From Anadara kagoshimensis (Eukaryota; Mollusca; Bivalvia; Arcoida; Arcidae): DNA of 64,000 nucleotides. Numbering within the stretch: position 1 is the first letter of the stretch; every line of letters begins with the position of its first letter. Below are positions 11,801 through 22,414 of the stretch, piece by piece. Below the pieces are notes generated by a model. The model searched no databases, was not told the origin of the DNA, and worked only from the letters and a program-made list of their open reading frames with translations. Made by a program: the position numbers and the translations under genes. Location of the stretch: positions 17,725,087-17,789,086 of the forward strand of contig CM037870.1 of assembly GCA_021292105.1 (NCBI GenBank), written 5' to 3'.

Positions 11801-14800
11801 TTATCATTGTATATGGGTAAGAAAAATAGACCAAAAGAAAAAAAATTATGTGTTTCTGCTAACCCTCTTAGAAAAATAAGGGTCTGCAATTATTTTTTTA
11901 TTATTTTTTTTTTACATTGACCAAAATAAGGGTCAGAAATTATAATAATTATTATATTTCAATTGACCATATGGGGCAAGGATGCCATCTTTAACAGTGC
12001 TTGCCAAAATATTATCTTAGAAAGTTTAGGGTAGGCATAAAAAATTAGGGTCAGTTGGGTAAGCCAAAACACACTTACTCAGGGTTCGGTTCGTACATGC
12101 CTGGAAAAGTCCTTAAATTTTGAGGTTTGCTCTAAAAAGACCCTAAAAGCAGTATAGAGTGGAATGAAGTTATGATGTCTTACACCTAGTCAATATTCTT
12201 TTACTGATATTGAGACGGTCAGTTTTTGGATAGTGAAGGAAGCCAGAATTCCCAGGTAAAACCACAAAAATTTTAATCTATCCTGAGAAGGACTTTAACC
12301 AGTGGACACTGTGATCTTTAAGTTGGGACTCTAGACCATTCAGCTACAATGCACCTGGAAATGCAATATAGAAAATTTCAGCTAAATAGCATGAATTTGG
12401 CTCTAGCTACAGAGAACACAACTATAAACAAATATTGGCATTAGTTATAAAACTGAAACTTGTATTACAATTAGGCTTAAGTAAGTGAGAGATACCAAAT
12501 TTTACAGAAGTTTTTGGATTTTCTACGAAAACTTTACATAATTTACTGTCGCACATAGAGACTTCAATAGTAGAGGTCTGTGATAGCTGAATTTAATTAC
12601 ACACCCGTTAAATCATTATGGTTAATAAAGTATAATATTTAATACTTTTATATATTTTCAGTCTGGGTGTTCCCATGTTGTGCCTCATGCAGGACCTACA
12701 TTTGGTAGACTAGAACATTACAGAATTCATGAATTTGCACGAACGTCAGCTGGGAAATCTTACAAATCTTCACCGAAACTAGATGATAGTAATTGTCCAA
12801 GAAGACGAGGACGACCTCCAAAGTATCCGAAAAACGAAATTCCTGTTATTCCGAAAATTGAATTAAGTGAAGAAGAAATTCAGGAATCTCGTAAAGTCGC
12901 TGTCAATGAAACTGAAAATGCAAAAATTATAAATGGTTTCCGTACTTTTGCAGATAACGAACTCTGTCCAGATGAACTTTGTATTTATAGGTCAAAACAT
13001 CATTTTCATTGTGCGAGACCACGATGTCATCATGCCACGGACAGAATGGATGTTTTAAACCTCCATGCCAAAGATTTCCACAGTTTTGTCACGATTTTAG
13101 ATGGATTCGAGTTTTTTGATAGGAATATAAACTGTCGTCGATCTCATTGCCACAATAATAAGGCAAATAGACATTTTCACTGCATTAAGCCGAAATGTGA
13201 TTATTCTTTTGTCAGACATAGCACTATGATCCAGCATGACAAAAAGCACAAGCTATGTAACAGCGAGAAGGTGCAAAGTGTGCCGCTGAAAAAAGACTTT
13301 CCTGTGTCCTTGGCACAGACATTCATACCTATTGTTCCTGCTCTTCAGACCGGAACCACCTCAGTCATCCAGGCGGTACCTGGAACTCCTCTAGTCAAAG
13401 TATCGTTACCAAGTCATAAACTTCCGGCAACTCCGGGATCTGAATCTTCAGTTTCTTCAGCTGTAGTATCTAGTTCTCCCGTTCTTCACACTGTTACAAA
13501 TTTATCACCAGCAGACACTCCGAAATCAGCACAACCTGGGACAGTTATTGTTTCTCCTATGTGTGCTACTGCTGCAGCACAAGCTGTTTCTACTGGACCA
13601 ATCACACCGTCGTCTGCTCCTGGTTCAGCGCCGGCATCTATTCCTGGTACAGTGTTGGCATCATCAACATCATCCCCAGTGACTGCCAGTAATGGCCAGG
13701 TACAGACAATTCCAAAAGTAGAACCTTCAAATGCAGTCGTTACATCGGTTATAATGTCGGGTGCCAATGTATTGTCTTTAGCTTCAGTCGATTCTAACAA
13801 CAAGCCCATTGTAAAAACCGCAGGTACCTTTTATCCGCTCTCAGGATTAGCCAAAGCAGGGGTATGACCTTATCGTCAGTTGGAGCTTTATCCCTACCAA
13901 ACAGTAGCCTGGCAATTGCTGTCAATCCTATGCAAACAGTAGCATTATCAACTCTTCCACTCATTTCTCCACCATGTGGCACCACTGTTGCGCCACTTGC
14001 ATCTCCACTGATTTCTACAGCAGTCAATCAGTTACCATTAACAGTACTTCTGCAACAAAAAGGAAACAATGCAATTCCTTCTCCTGATTGGACAGTGCTT
14101 AGAGACAAAATGCATTATTCTGTGGATCAGAACTGTGGGCGGCCATTTTGCAAGTTGAAGAAGAAAGACCATTTTCACTGTTTTGAATGCAATCAGGCCT
14201 TCTCAGATCCAGCGCGTATAAAAATTCACATGGGCAAGCATGGTTTAAAATTTAACAAATTAGAGATTCATGAAACATATCAGCCTATAACCATTGCTCC
14301 AAAACCAGCAGGGTCTGTTGTGAATACTGAATATAAGAACAGTATGTCTGATCGGCAGGCCGCGAATTCATCATCCACAGCAAATGTGGCTCTTTCCGAT
14401 GTGGATAGCGATGATAATGATGAGAAATCCTCTTCTTTGAATTTGAATCCATCAGCATTTTCTAACATGATCGCAAAAGCACAAAAAGAGAATGCAGCGA
14501 AAACATCCTTCAATTTGTCAGACGATTATTTCTCGAAATCATTTAGTGATACAGACAATGATAGTATAAGTGGGAAGTTGGTCATTGCGGATATTGATAA
14601 TAATGGTGTGTCAAATCCAGCTGAAGACGACAGTTTGGATACGTCCATGTTTTCTGGAAATATGGACGAAGCTGGAAATTCATCAGTGTCAAAGTGGTCT
14701 GGAAGGAAGAGAACCGCTCCAAAGAATGATGACTTTGTAGACAGCAATACAGTAGTTGTTAAACAACGCAAAACATCTAATACGAGTAGTAACAGTCCCA

Positions 14801-15333
14801 GAACAGCCAAGGATGATTCCATTCCAGATGGTTACATCAGGTATAGATTCAAGGAAGATTGTAAATATCCGAAATGTGCGTACAGACAGGGTGTGACTCA
14901 TTTCCATTGTGCTAGGTCCGACTGTGGATACAGCTTCAGTGACCGTTCTCGACTGATTCAACATACCTTGCGTCATGAAAGAATCGACAGTTTAACCGGT
15001 GGTGAAATGCAGCAGTTTCGTATAAATCAGGACTGTTCTCGCACAGGATGTGAATTTGTCGGAAAAGCCTCGCATTTCCATTGTCTGAAGTGTGATTACA
15101 GCTGCACAGATTCTAGTAAAGTTCTAACCCATCGTAAACATCATGCCAAAATGGAGAGTATTAATCAACAGGGCTTTCATAAATATTCTGTCTCCGAGGA
15201 TTGTGGGATTGATGGATGTCACTATTCGTCAAAACAGACTCATTATCACTGTCTAAAATCTGGTTGTAATTACGCCGTTACTGGTCCAGCCCAGATGTCT
15301 TCTCATAAAATGAAGCATGCAAATGACTCATGA
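2848..15333 (+). CDS. CASZ1: Castor zinc-finger protein (CASZ1-like), 5' partial, 9 exons
   Basis: Castor family transcription factor; relatives act in the nucleus in neural and cardiovascular development (Drosophila castor is a late temporal factor in neuroblasts). Exons: 2848-2943, 3770-3902, 4561-4813, 5377-5593, 6365-6502, 9514-10234, 10744-10866, 11699-11816, 12662-15333; all have AG/GT borders and compatible phases. The product carries twelve units of the family pattern C-x(3-6)-C-x(6-9)-H[FYI]HC...C...H-x(3-4)-H: six in exons 3-9 up to about 12740, two at about 12955-13250, one at about 14126-14250, three at about 14850-15320. Finger-coding exons break inside the units, as is usual in this family. 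The linker exon 9514-10234 has IKKEP, IKME and IKKEA sumoylation-type sites and acidic stretches. PRRRGRPPK at 12797-12823 is an AT-hook. About 1,490 residues are encoded here; the N-terminus is outside the window. One frame break near 13,860 is described separately. Confidence 0.93.
2981..3234. mobile_element. MITE with TIRs of about 50 bp ('cagtttcacaatcattt' family)
   Basis: The left end 'ccagtttcacaatcattt...cttaacttaaatctagca' is matched in inverted form by the right end 'tgctagatttaagttaagg...attgcgaaactggg'. There is no coding capacity. A related copy lies at 29082-29302 and a partial end at about 28310-28380, so the family sits in introns of both host genes. Confidence 0.75.
3873..4040. 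repeat. Tandem duplication of an exon-intron junction with (CT)n
   Basis: The last 30 or so bases of exon 3770-3902, its donor site and the following (CT)n run are repeated at about 3934-4003 ('aaacaactgtcacctgac...ctcaaaaggtataaattc') and partly at about 4006-4040, where the third copy stops at the start of a SINE. Copy 2 preserves an intact-looking AG|GTATAA donor, so it is a potential decoy splice site inside the intron. Confidence 0.85.
4041..4320 (+). repeat. SINE lacking its tRNA head
   Basis: Begins at 'tgggtctgacccaaaacttg' and runs through 'aagtcatggttc', 'aaaataaatgaggtcctgtg', 'aaagaaccctgctgtataat', 'tgcacctttgcctatagctg' to 'ttcttgactgggacgttaaa' and 'ctcaactc'. It is a clear match to the body of the 25693-26028 copy. 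The tRNA-like part is absent, and the 37405-37680 copy starts at the same internal point. Confidence 0.8.
5640..5915. repeat. Dispersed repeat of mollusc type
   Basis: Contains 'cagtatgatgtgactggggg', 'gtctgcggcatactgactc', a 'tgagctagcacctgaaag' segment and ends in 'gacgttaagcaac' followed by a (caac)n-like tail. I recognise this arrangement as a common dispersed molluscan repeat, but the family name is not certain. It lies in the intron between exons 5377-5593 and 6365-6502. Confidence 0.4.
6572..8964. mobile_element. Non-autonomous element AGCTCACCTG...CAGGTGAGC with 166-bp tandem array
   Basis: The left end is a hairpin (agctcacctggcc...ggccatgtgagct, 6572-6601), followed by 'ccgtc/cagt' simple repeats. 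The right end is 'tcaggtgagcgatacaggct' with a second small hairpin (ggctcagccacactgagcc). The outer words agctcacctg and caggtgagc are inverted repeats. Between them stand eleven copies of a unit of about 166 bp, countable by 'atggcygccag' near 6811, 6978, 7145, 7313, 7478, 7644, 7812, 7978, 8147 (variant), 8307 and 8474, each with 'accaaactttacaggaatga' and 'gaccctatggga'. Short open frames inside are not coding. It occupies the casz1 intron before exon 9514. Confidence 0.85.
9380..9475 (+). repeat. Possible tRNA-like SINE head
   Basis: 'ttggtggcgcaattggttag' followed by 'atcgcaggtc' resembles a tRNA 5' half with a box A. No convincing box B or acceptor-stem pairing was found, so this is not called as a tRNA. 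It ends just before castor exon 9514. Confidence 0.25.
10870..11362. repeat. Degenerate repeat with 'cacctgtctataaag' words
   Basis: The phrases 'acacctgtctgtaaaggcc', 'gaccacctgtccattaag' and 'gaacacctgtctataaag' recur, and the segment ends in 'tgtttacagta'. The vocabulary matches the smaller CAGT...CTG MITEs at 18209-18368 and 26393-26575. It is intronic in casz1. Confidence 0.45.
12662..15333 (+). CDS. CASZ1: Terminal coding exon of the castor gene, with a frame break
   Basis: This exon completes finger 6 ([12 protein letters not shown]), then carries the AT-hook, fingers 7 and 8, a Ser/Thr/Pro/Ala-rich linker and fingers 9-12, ending at a TGA (15331-15333) right after KMKHANDS. The frame from 12662 meets a TGA at 13865-13867, while the continuing frame is open from 13864 to 15333. 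Two readings restore it: one missing G in the G-run at 13859-13862 (giving LAKAG-GMTLSS), or a 56-nt intron from a GT after 'accgcag' to 'cgtcag' before 'ttggagc'. The upstream frame keeps a linker-like composition right up to the G-run, so a one-base indel or assembly error looks likelier. Confidence 0.85.
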
Positions 15334-16268
15334 TTTTTCTGGGTGATATGAACTCTTTGCATAATTACTGTTCTTGACTATTCAACAGGAGAAATGCTAA
15401 ATTGGAGTTTTTGTCTAAAACTTGTCATTTTTCGTTAAGTTTTGTTTTTGCATTTTAATCTTGGAATTGTCATTGAATTGTGCTATAAATTATCAATGGT
15501 GAAAAGGTTTACTGTATAATTATTATATTTTTTCAATTTGAAAATTTGCGTCAAGACCTTAAAAAATATAAATTTCCATTTTTCACAAAAAATTCTTCAG
15601 ATTATGAAATTATGAATGTGTTAGTGTATATATCAAAGTGTAAAAGTACTAGTCATTTTCACGAAGATCTACAAATATTTTATCATGAAGTTAGCTAGGT
15701 TTGTTAAAGAGAGGCATCTGCCAAGTCAGAAAATGCAATGTAACCTGTCTAAACTGAACATCTACAGAAAGATGGAAAATTTTATTTCCATAAGACAGGC
15801 CAGTTTGTCAAACAATATTAATGTGATGTCTTTGTCATATACCATTTTTGAATGTATTTAATGTTAGATACATTTAAAAAAATGGAATATGAAGAGCTTG
15901 CTAAGCAATTATAGGGGGGATTTTGAGAAGGTTTTGCTGTGTCTCCAAAATTAAAGACTGAAAAATACCATTTCATGATCTTTTTGCATGATTGTACTAA
16001 TTTAATTTTTACATTCATCACCTTGATAATCTGGCAGCCATTGTGCATTGAAAAGATAGACAAAATGTTTGCATTTTGACTTAACCTTTCATTTAAATGG
16101 GCATGCAGTTATTTTATAACTCAAACACCAGGGAAACCATACTTCAGAATTATTTTCAAAAATCTGTGATATGTATACAGACATAAGTGCTGAAATATTA
16201 TATATGCATACTTACCGGTATATGTATTATACTATATTATATATACTTATATATGTACATGATAGTAC

Positions 16269-16498
16269 AGGCAAACAACCTTGACCTGTCTGCTTGACCT
16301 TTAATTTAAATATTTATTGTGGACGAGTGTATTTATGTTTAGGAATCACGATGGTTTATTATGTCTACATTACGCGAACACTAATCTTGAATACACATTA
16401 TTAACCGTGGATCCTACTACTACCTATTTATCGGGTGGATCCTTCTATATGAATATTCCTATTAAAAGGTCAAGCAGACAGGTCAATGTTGTTTGCCT
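16269..16498. mobile_element. MITE with TIR aggcaaacaacmttgacctgtc
   Basis: The left end 'aggcaaacaaccttgacctg' continuing 'tctgcttgaccttt' is almost exactly the reverse complement of the right end 'aaaggtcaagcagacaggtc...gtttgcct'. About 230 bp, no coding capacity. Relatives are at 21302-21539, about 49108-49220 (partial) and 56848-57090. Confidence 0.85.
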
Positions 16499-17376
16499 AT
16501 GTATATGTAGTGTGTTTGTTTTTTGTTGTCTTTTTTCTTATTATTGTTAAAAGATTGTTGTTTAGAGGTCTTGTTCACTGTGTGTTATTTTAATTTTGTT
16601 TTGTGTTTTCCCCCTTTTCATTATTATTAATTTTTAATTTTCATAATTTTATAATAATTTTTGTTTTTGAATTCATAAATATATATAGACACAATACATT
16701 TATCATAAAGTAATATATTTCTAAATTATAATGGATGCATGTCTCAGAATTTTTGTTAAAAAAATTATATATTCCATCTATTTATCAGGGATTTTTTATT
16801 CAGAGAACAGGGTTTAACCCAATATATGCAGTAACTAAAACATTCCATAAGATATATGATTTATACAATGACATTCTATTTTTTTAAACCGTCTGGCTGG
16901 AAAACAAGAAATCCAGCTAACATAGAACCACTCCTGGAGGTGAAAATTTTCAAAGGACCATAACTCTGTCAAAACTATTCGATAATGAGTATATGTAAAA
17001 CTTAACTTGAAGGTCAATTATATAAAGGTCATACCAAATATGAATACAATATTTCAATCAATAAAGGAAAAAAGTCTGGTAAACTGTTTGAGGACAGACA
17101 GACAGAGGGGAAAGCGATAGTCCCCTTTGGGTTTCACTGGGAGTGGACTAATAACGAATCTCAACCCTTAGGTTTGAGATTTTTATGTCCCCTGCTACAT
17201 TGCAGAGATAGATTCTATAAATCTTGCACAATACAGGTTATGATAAATTCTGTTACAGTTATCTTTAAAACCAGATTATATTTAGAAAGATAGTTATTAT
17301 ATATATTTTGTTAATTGTTATCAGAGAAAAAAAAATCTGTATGTTTTGATAAAACATTTGAGCTCATTCTTCAAGC

Positions 17377-17382
17377 AATAAA
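17377..17382 (+). terminator. Candidate polyadenylation signal AATAAA for casz1
   Basis: Exact AATAAA in 'caagcaataaacatgg', about 2.0 kb after the castor stop codon. Other variants nearer the stop make this only one candidate. Confidence 0.3.
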
Positions 17383-18208
17383 CATGGTCACATATGTATT
17401 TGGAATATCAAGCATATTTTTGTTAAATTTTTGTAAACTTGAAACCAACATGTCTCATAATTGACAGAAAGCCAGGTTGTTTTGTGTGTTTGTTTTTTTT
17501 CCCTATGTTTGTTACTACAAGTCCTAGACTTTGTGAAGTTAGTCCCAAGTTATCTTTGAATTATAAAAATTTATGAAAATTTATACAAAATGTGGAACCA
17601 AAGTATTTTGTACTAGAATTTTGTTGGAAAAAGGGTATTTATATCTTGCTGATAAATTCAAATAATTTTTTTTTTTGAAATATGTTAAATGGATGCACAG
17701 GCAAATTTTGTTAGTGTAAATTTCATGTGAAATTGACATGAATATAACATGAAAAATTCATGTGAATAGAGTTTTTACATAAAATTTCTGTACAGTGAAA
17801 TTCATGAATGGGATTCACATGAAATTGACATGAACAATTTTTGGTGATGTATAGGTCTTCTGTGATTGAAATATCTTACAAAATAGCAATATTACAGAGG
17901 GTCTTTTGGTTTGCAGTGTAAAATGCAGCTGTGGGAGTTTGTGTCCTATCTCGGTGTTAGCATCAATCAATGTCTGTTGCTTTGGTTTTTGTCAGAGCTT
18001 TTTTGATGGTGTAGAGATGCAGCCAAGCCAACTGTTCATCAGATATTTGTTCTTTTCTTTAGTGTATCATTTGATTTGAATAATTTGAATAATGTGTATT
18101 TATTTATTTATTTACTTACTTACTTAATTATTTATTTATTTATTTGTATATTTATAATTTATAAGTATTGGTACACTGCTGCTTTAATACAGTCATATAT
18201 TATATATA

Positions 18209-18368
18209 CAGTAAAACCTGTCTAAAAAGACTACCTTTTGGACTGACGGAATAAAGTCATATTTGATTTAAGCACCCTAAAACACTGGTCTTACTGAACA
18301 GGTGATCTTTGTATAAAGCCTATATTTGGGTTTTCATATAATGGTGGCCACTATAGCAGGTTTCACTG
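18209..18368. mobile_element. MITE, TIR CAGTAAAACCTG, TA target duplication
   Basis: 'ta-cagtaaaacctgtct' at the left and 'caggtttcactg-ta' at the right form inverted ends flanked by TA on both sides. The interior holds 'ggtggccactata'-type words shared with 26393-26575. Confidence 0.75.
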
Positions 18369-19434
18369 TATAATTATTTGACTTTATAAATTTACAGTAA
18401 AAAGACCCGGTTATGAATATCTTCATTGTGTATATTTTTTTTACTTTTAGTAGAAACCATTTTCCATGAAACTGAAAAGATAGTTATAGTAGTCACCCTA
18501 AATTTGATATAATGTTAATAGGAAAATTTGCATGTCAGTATTTTTTTGTGAGAATGTTTATTCTTTTCCCCAAGTAAACTTTTTCGTTCTTTTCATTGTC
18601 TATTGATGGTAATTTTGTAAGCAATAATTTGTTTCTTATTGATTGAATGCATCTCAAGTTATCGGATTTCACTGCTTTACAAACATGTAAGTAGTTTGGA
18701 TTAATCATGGTCAGTAGTATGTTTGGATGGTCAACAATATGTTTGAAATCTGTTGATCATTATCAGTAGTATGTTTGTTTATCTGTTGATCAAGGTCAGT
18801 AGTATGTTTGTTGTTTATTGTTATGGTGTATTTACAGTATTTTAATTATGATAATCATAGTTAAAAAGTATTAATGTCATTTTGAATATAAATGTGAGCT
18901 GTTTTCTAGAATTTGAATTTGTTTTTGATTGATGAAAAAAAATGTGTGATGTTGTTTTTTAGTTTGTTTTGTATAATCAGTATTATAGTGTACAAGGTAT
19001 CAGATTATCAGATGTTTGAATTTGTTACAGGTGATTTTTTTCAAAAATTGATAATAATCCTGTCACAATGTGACTTACATTTAAACTTTTATTATTTTAA
19101 TTTTCAACAAAACTCAACTATTTTTCATCTTCATTCATTTATAAAGTTCCTATTTATCCATTTCCAAAAAAATGAGTTAGAGTTATGCCCCTTTGATTGA
19201 AAAATTGCATCTTGAAACAGAAATAGTCGCATAGATGTTTTTGTTGCTAATGAGAAGATAAAGTCTTTTTTTTAAATGCTTGTTTTCATATGTTAAGTTT
19301 AGTAAGGTTTACAAGACCTTTAACCTTATGCTCGTTGGGTCAAAACCATCGTGACATTGATATTCTGAAAGGTTAGTTACTAATAGCTAATTAACAATTT
19401 TGAATAATCATTAAAATGACTCTGTATCAAAAAT

Positions 19435-19860
19435 TAGCCTGGATATATTTGACCTCACATAGTTCCATGTTCCTTTCATTCTCAATTGACGGATCGGCGG
19501 CCACGCCCAAAATGTTCCAACAAAGGCCGCCATCACGGTACCAAAGCAGCGTCACAGCAACTAATGACGTATTAGTGTCAGTGACGCCATTAAAAGGCGC
19601 AATTCAGGCCGAGTTTTCATTCTCTTTGCATGTAGTCAAGCATGCCAGGCCTTTGTTGGAACATTGTAGGCGCGGCCAGCGATACGTCAATTTTGATTTC
19701 ACATGTGGCGGGTGTAGCTAGCTAGACAAGATATGCTTACCCTTCCAGAGCACCCATCCTCACATCCTTGGTGGAAGTTAACATGATTTACTTATTTTTT
19801 AAAGTTTTTACTTTGCTTTTGGGACTGATATGTTTGTGGTTGATTAGAACCATACCAATT
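19435..19860 (+). mobile_element. Penelope-like element 3' tail, interrupted by a MITE
   Basis: Matches the tail after the reverse transcriptase at 58310-58555: 'tagttccatgttcctttca', then after the insertion 'ttttgattt', 'ggcgggtgtagctagcta', 'gcttacccttcc', 'agcaccc' and 'ttggtggaagtt', ending in 'atatgtttgtggttgat'. The body is broken at 19486-19690 by the element listed next. 5'-truncated, no coding capacity. Confidence 0.75.
19486..19690. mobile_element. GC-rich MITE with TIRs of about 43 bp nested in a retroelement tail
   Basis: The left end (ttgacggatcggcggccacg...aatgttccaacaaaggcc) is mirrored by the right end (aggcctttgttggaacattg...ggccagcgatacgtcaa). Removing 19486-19690 rejoins the host tail as '...ctcaa-ttttgat', matching 'cacaattttgat' at about 58370. 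Distinctly more GC-rich than its surroundings. An open frame across it (19416-19721) is accidental. Confidence 0.85.
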
Positions 19861-20334
19861 CCAGAATTCACTTTGGTTTGGTCCAGAAACTGACGTATAA
19901 CAGTTTGATGTATCAGTAAAACCAACTTTATACACAGATTTATAATAACCAGTTGTAAACAAGATGCACAAATTTAAAAAAATTGATTGTTTTAAAAATG
20001 TTTTCTTATTTATTTATTAATTCTATTTTTCATTAATTAAGTCTACACATTTGTTTGTTTTGTGTGATTTTCACCGATGAATTTGTTATAGATCTGCTGT
20101 TTTGATTTATGGCATATTGCCAAATTTGAAAAAAAAATCAATACATAAATGAATTTGTTTATATATTAGAGATATGAGAAATGACAAAAATATAGATACT
20201 AATGTATTTAACAGATAATGTTTATTAAATATTTTTAAAATATGTTGGGGTTTTTGATAAAAGAAGCATTGTTTTTATAAAAAAATTACTTCTCATTTAT
20301 AGTCAACTTAATTTGCACACATATCGGTAATTCC

Positions 20335-20373
20335 CACACACACACACACACACCACACACACACACACACACA
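20335..20373. repeat. (CA)n microsatellite
   Basis: Near-perfect CA repeat with one short interruption ('caccaca'). A second short CA run lies at about 20614-20633. Confidence 0.9.
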
Positions 20374-20444
20374 CAGATTTTAGCTCATAGTGAAATAATG
20401 CAATTTCATTTAAATAAACAATGTTGTCAATTTCATTGTTGAGA

Positions 20445-21290
20445 GAAATGACACTGCTGATGTATAATGTTGTTTAAGAATTTAAAATTTTAATTCGTAG
20501 CACCCAAATTGTAGCACTGCTGAAACTTTTACATTCCATATTAAAACCTGTTGCACTGCTGAAAACATGCCATTTTTTTGGACATGTGATACCAAGTTGT
20601 TATGAAAACTGCTGTCACACACACACACACACACTTAGTTTCACTGCTGATAGATAATAAATTTTACATTGCTGTTGTGTGTGTTGATGTTTCAAGTACA
20701 CACAGTTTTACATTTCCACTGTAAGTTATGACACTGCTGACTACACATATGTAAAATATGTGATTTACACATGATTAACATTTCCAACAACAATATTTCA
20801 AGAACACATACAGAATTGAGATATTAAATATTGCACAACTGCTGAGAACATTTGTATTTTTACATTCCTTTGTGGTATGTCACTGCTTACACTGCTGAAA
20901 ACATTTCAAATTTGACATACTGTTGTAAGTTACAACACTGCTGATTACACATATGTAATTCTGTTACTATTGACACACTGCTGTACATGTTCAACAAGAA
21001 TTTTTCAAGTTCACACATGGACTTGAAATATGGAGAAATTGTAGCACTGCTGAAAGCATGAATATTGTTTTTACATTCCACTGTGACTTATAACACTGCT
21101 GACTACACACATAATTGTGTTTTTTTTACTGTTGACACACTTCCTGCAAATGTTCAACAACACATATGGTTTTTAAAAAAATACCTTTGAAATATTTTCA
21201 GGTTTTTCTATGAAAAAAGTTTTAATCAGATTTTCATATATATATGTATATGCAGTGAGTCCAATGTAGCACTGCCCAGTGCTGATGTGA
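20445..21290. repeat. Degenerate tandem array marked by CACTGCTGA
   Basis: The word 'cactgctga' or a one-base variant recurs about eleven times (near 20451, 20515, 20553, 20640, 20731, 20838, 20891, 20935, 20975, 21045 and 21094), with companion phrases 'ctacacatatgtaa', 'tgttcaacaa', 'tttcaag' and 'acattcc'. The longer-range unit is roughly 160-200 bp. No coding frame. Confidence 0.7.
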
Positions 21291-21301
21291 TTGTGTAGTA
21301 T

Positions 21302-21539
21302 AGGCAAACAACATTGACCTGTCCACTTGACCTTTAATTTAAATATTTATCATGGAACAGTGCATTTATATGTAGGGAAAACAGGTGTTTATTTCATACA
21401 CATTATGAGAAACATGCATTAATTGTGTATTAACTGTATATCCTTACACTACCCATATTTTGGGTGGAATGGATCATCATAAATGAATACTAGTATTCCC
21501 AATGTAAGGTCAATTGGACAGGTCAAAGTTGTTGGCCCA
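21302..21539. mobile_element. MITE, aggcaaacaac family, second copy
   Basis: Left end 'aggcaaacaacattgacctg' and right end 'ggacaggtcaaagttgttgg' are inverted repeats. The interior follows 16269-16498 ('ctttaatttaaatatttat', 'ggtggaatggatc'). Confidence 0.8.
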
Positions 21540-21989
21540 TTCACACAAATAATTTGTAATTGTTATTTTCTTAATTATTAAACTGTTGATTTTTTTTAAT
21601 TTACCAAAGTGATGCGTGCTGATCACACTTTTATATTTGTTTGACACACATTCTTATTTAAATACTTTAGTCATTCCTTTTTTTATAACAGATTATTTAA
21701 ATTTTCATGTTAATTTTTGATTGGTTATTTAAATTTTCATGTTGATTTTTGATTGGCTATATAATATTGTGTTGGATGATGTATGATTGGTTTATAATAA
21801 GGATGGTTTCCTAATTGAATGTTTTAGGACATTTGTTTTTCTAGATGTCCAACAAAATCTGTTTGGTTGTGGAGTTTAGAATAAACAGAATAAGTTTAAA
21901 ATGTGTTTGCAGTTTTTTGTGCAAAAAATACAATACAAAAAAGATTCATGAAAATAATTGAAAAATTACTCACATTTTTGCTGATTGAT

Positions 21990-22235
21990 TGATGAAATGG
22001 AATTTAATGGTCCAGTCATGAAAATTGTTCATATATTAAGACATCACCAGCTATAGGTGGAGTGGAAGAATTTATATCTTTGCAGTGCACTCAAGAGCAA
22101 TGTTCTTTTAAGTGCTACACCTGCTGTGACATTGGGACAGTTTTTGAGGTCTCATCTGAATGACACCATGACTTTCATTCCAAAGTGCTGAGTGTTCTAT
22201 CAACTTAGTACCTAAGTGGCACAGGCATTTTTTGG
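21990..22235 (-). repeat. tRNA-derived SINE, reversed and diverged
   Basis: Read on the minus strand it keeps 'gaaagtcatgg', a 'gtgcactgcaaagatataaa' segment and 'acctatagctggtgatgtc' in the order of the SINE at 25693-26028. The tRNA head is poorly preserved. Confidence 0.55.
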
Positions 22236-22391
22236 CATTTTACCTTTAATGAATGTTCTTTTCCCAAAAATGCTAGAAAATCAAACTAAGTCTATAACTT
22301 TCTAATGCAATGCATAAAAGGTTTCTGGTAAAAATATAACTTGGCTTTTAGGACCTTATTCCAATATTGGGAGTATGAAGCTGTCCAATCA

Positions 22392-22414
22392 AGGGAGGGG
22401 AGGGGAGGGGAGGG
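22392..22414. repeat. (GGGGA)n short tandem repeat
   Basis: 'ggagg ggagg ggagg' pentamer repeats, a purine-only run on the + strand that could form non-B DNA; no other signal attached. Confidence 0.8.

Larger units (their letters stand above)
15334..17400 (+). other. Probable 3' UTR of the castor gene
   Basis: AT-rich non-coding DNA directly after the castor stop. A canonical AATAAA lies at 17377-17382; an ATTAAA lies at about 15950. A MITE (16269-16498) and a dispersed repeat (about 16820-17180, with a 'gacagacagacagagggg' core) interrupt it. Whether transcription reaches 17.4 kb cannot be seen from sequence. Confidence 0.4.

Noticed and set aside
13486..14976. Minus-strand open frames across the last castor exon
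   Set aside because: Shadows of the real + strand frame with no motifs of their own.
19416..19721. 101-codon open frame
   Set aside because: Runs from a retroelement tail through a nested MITE; composition is explained by those elements.
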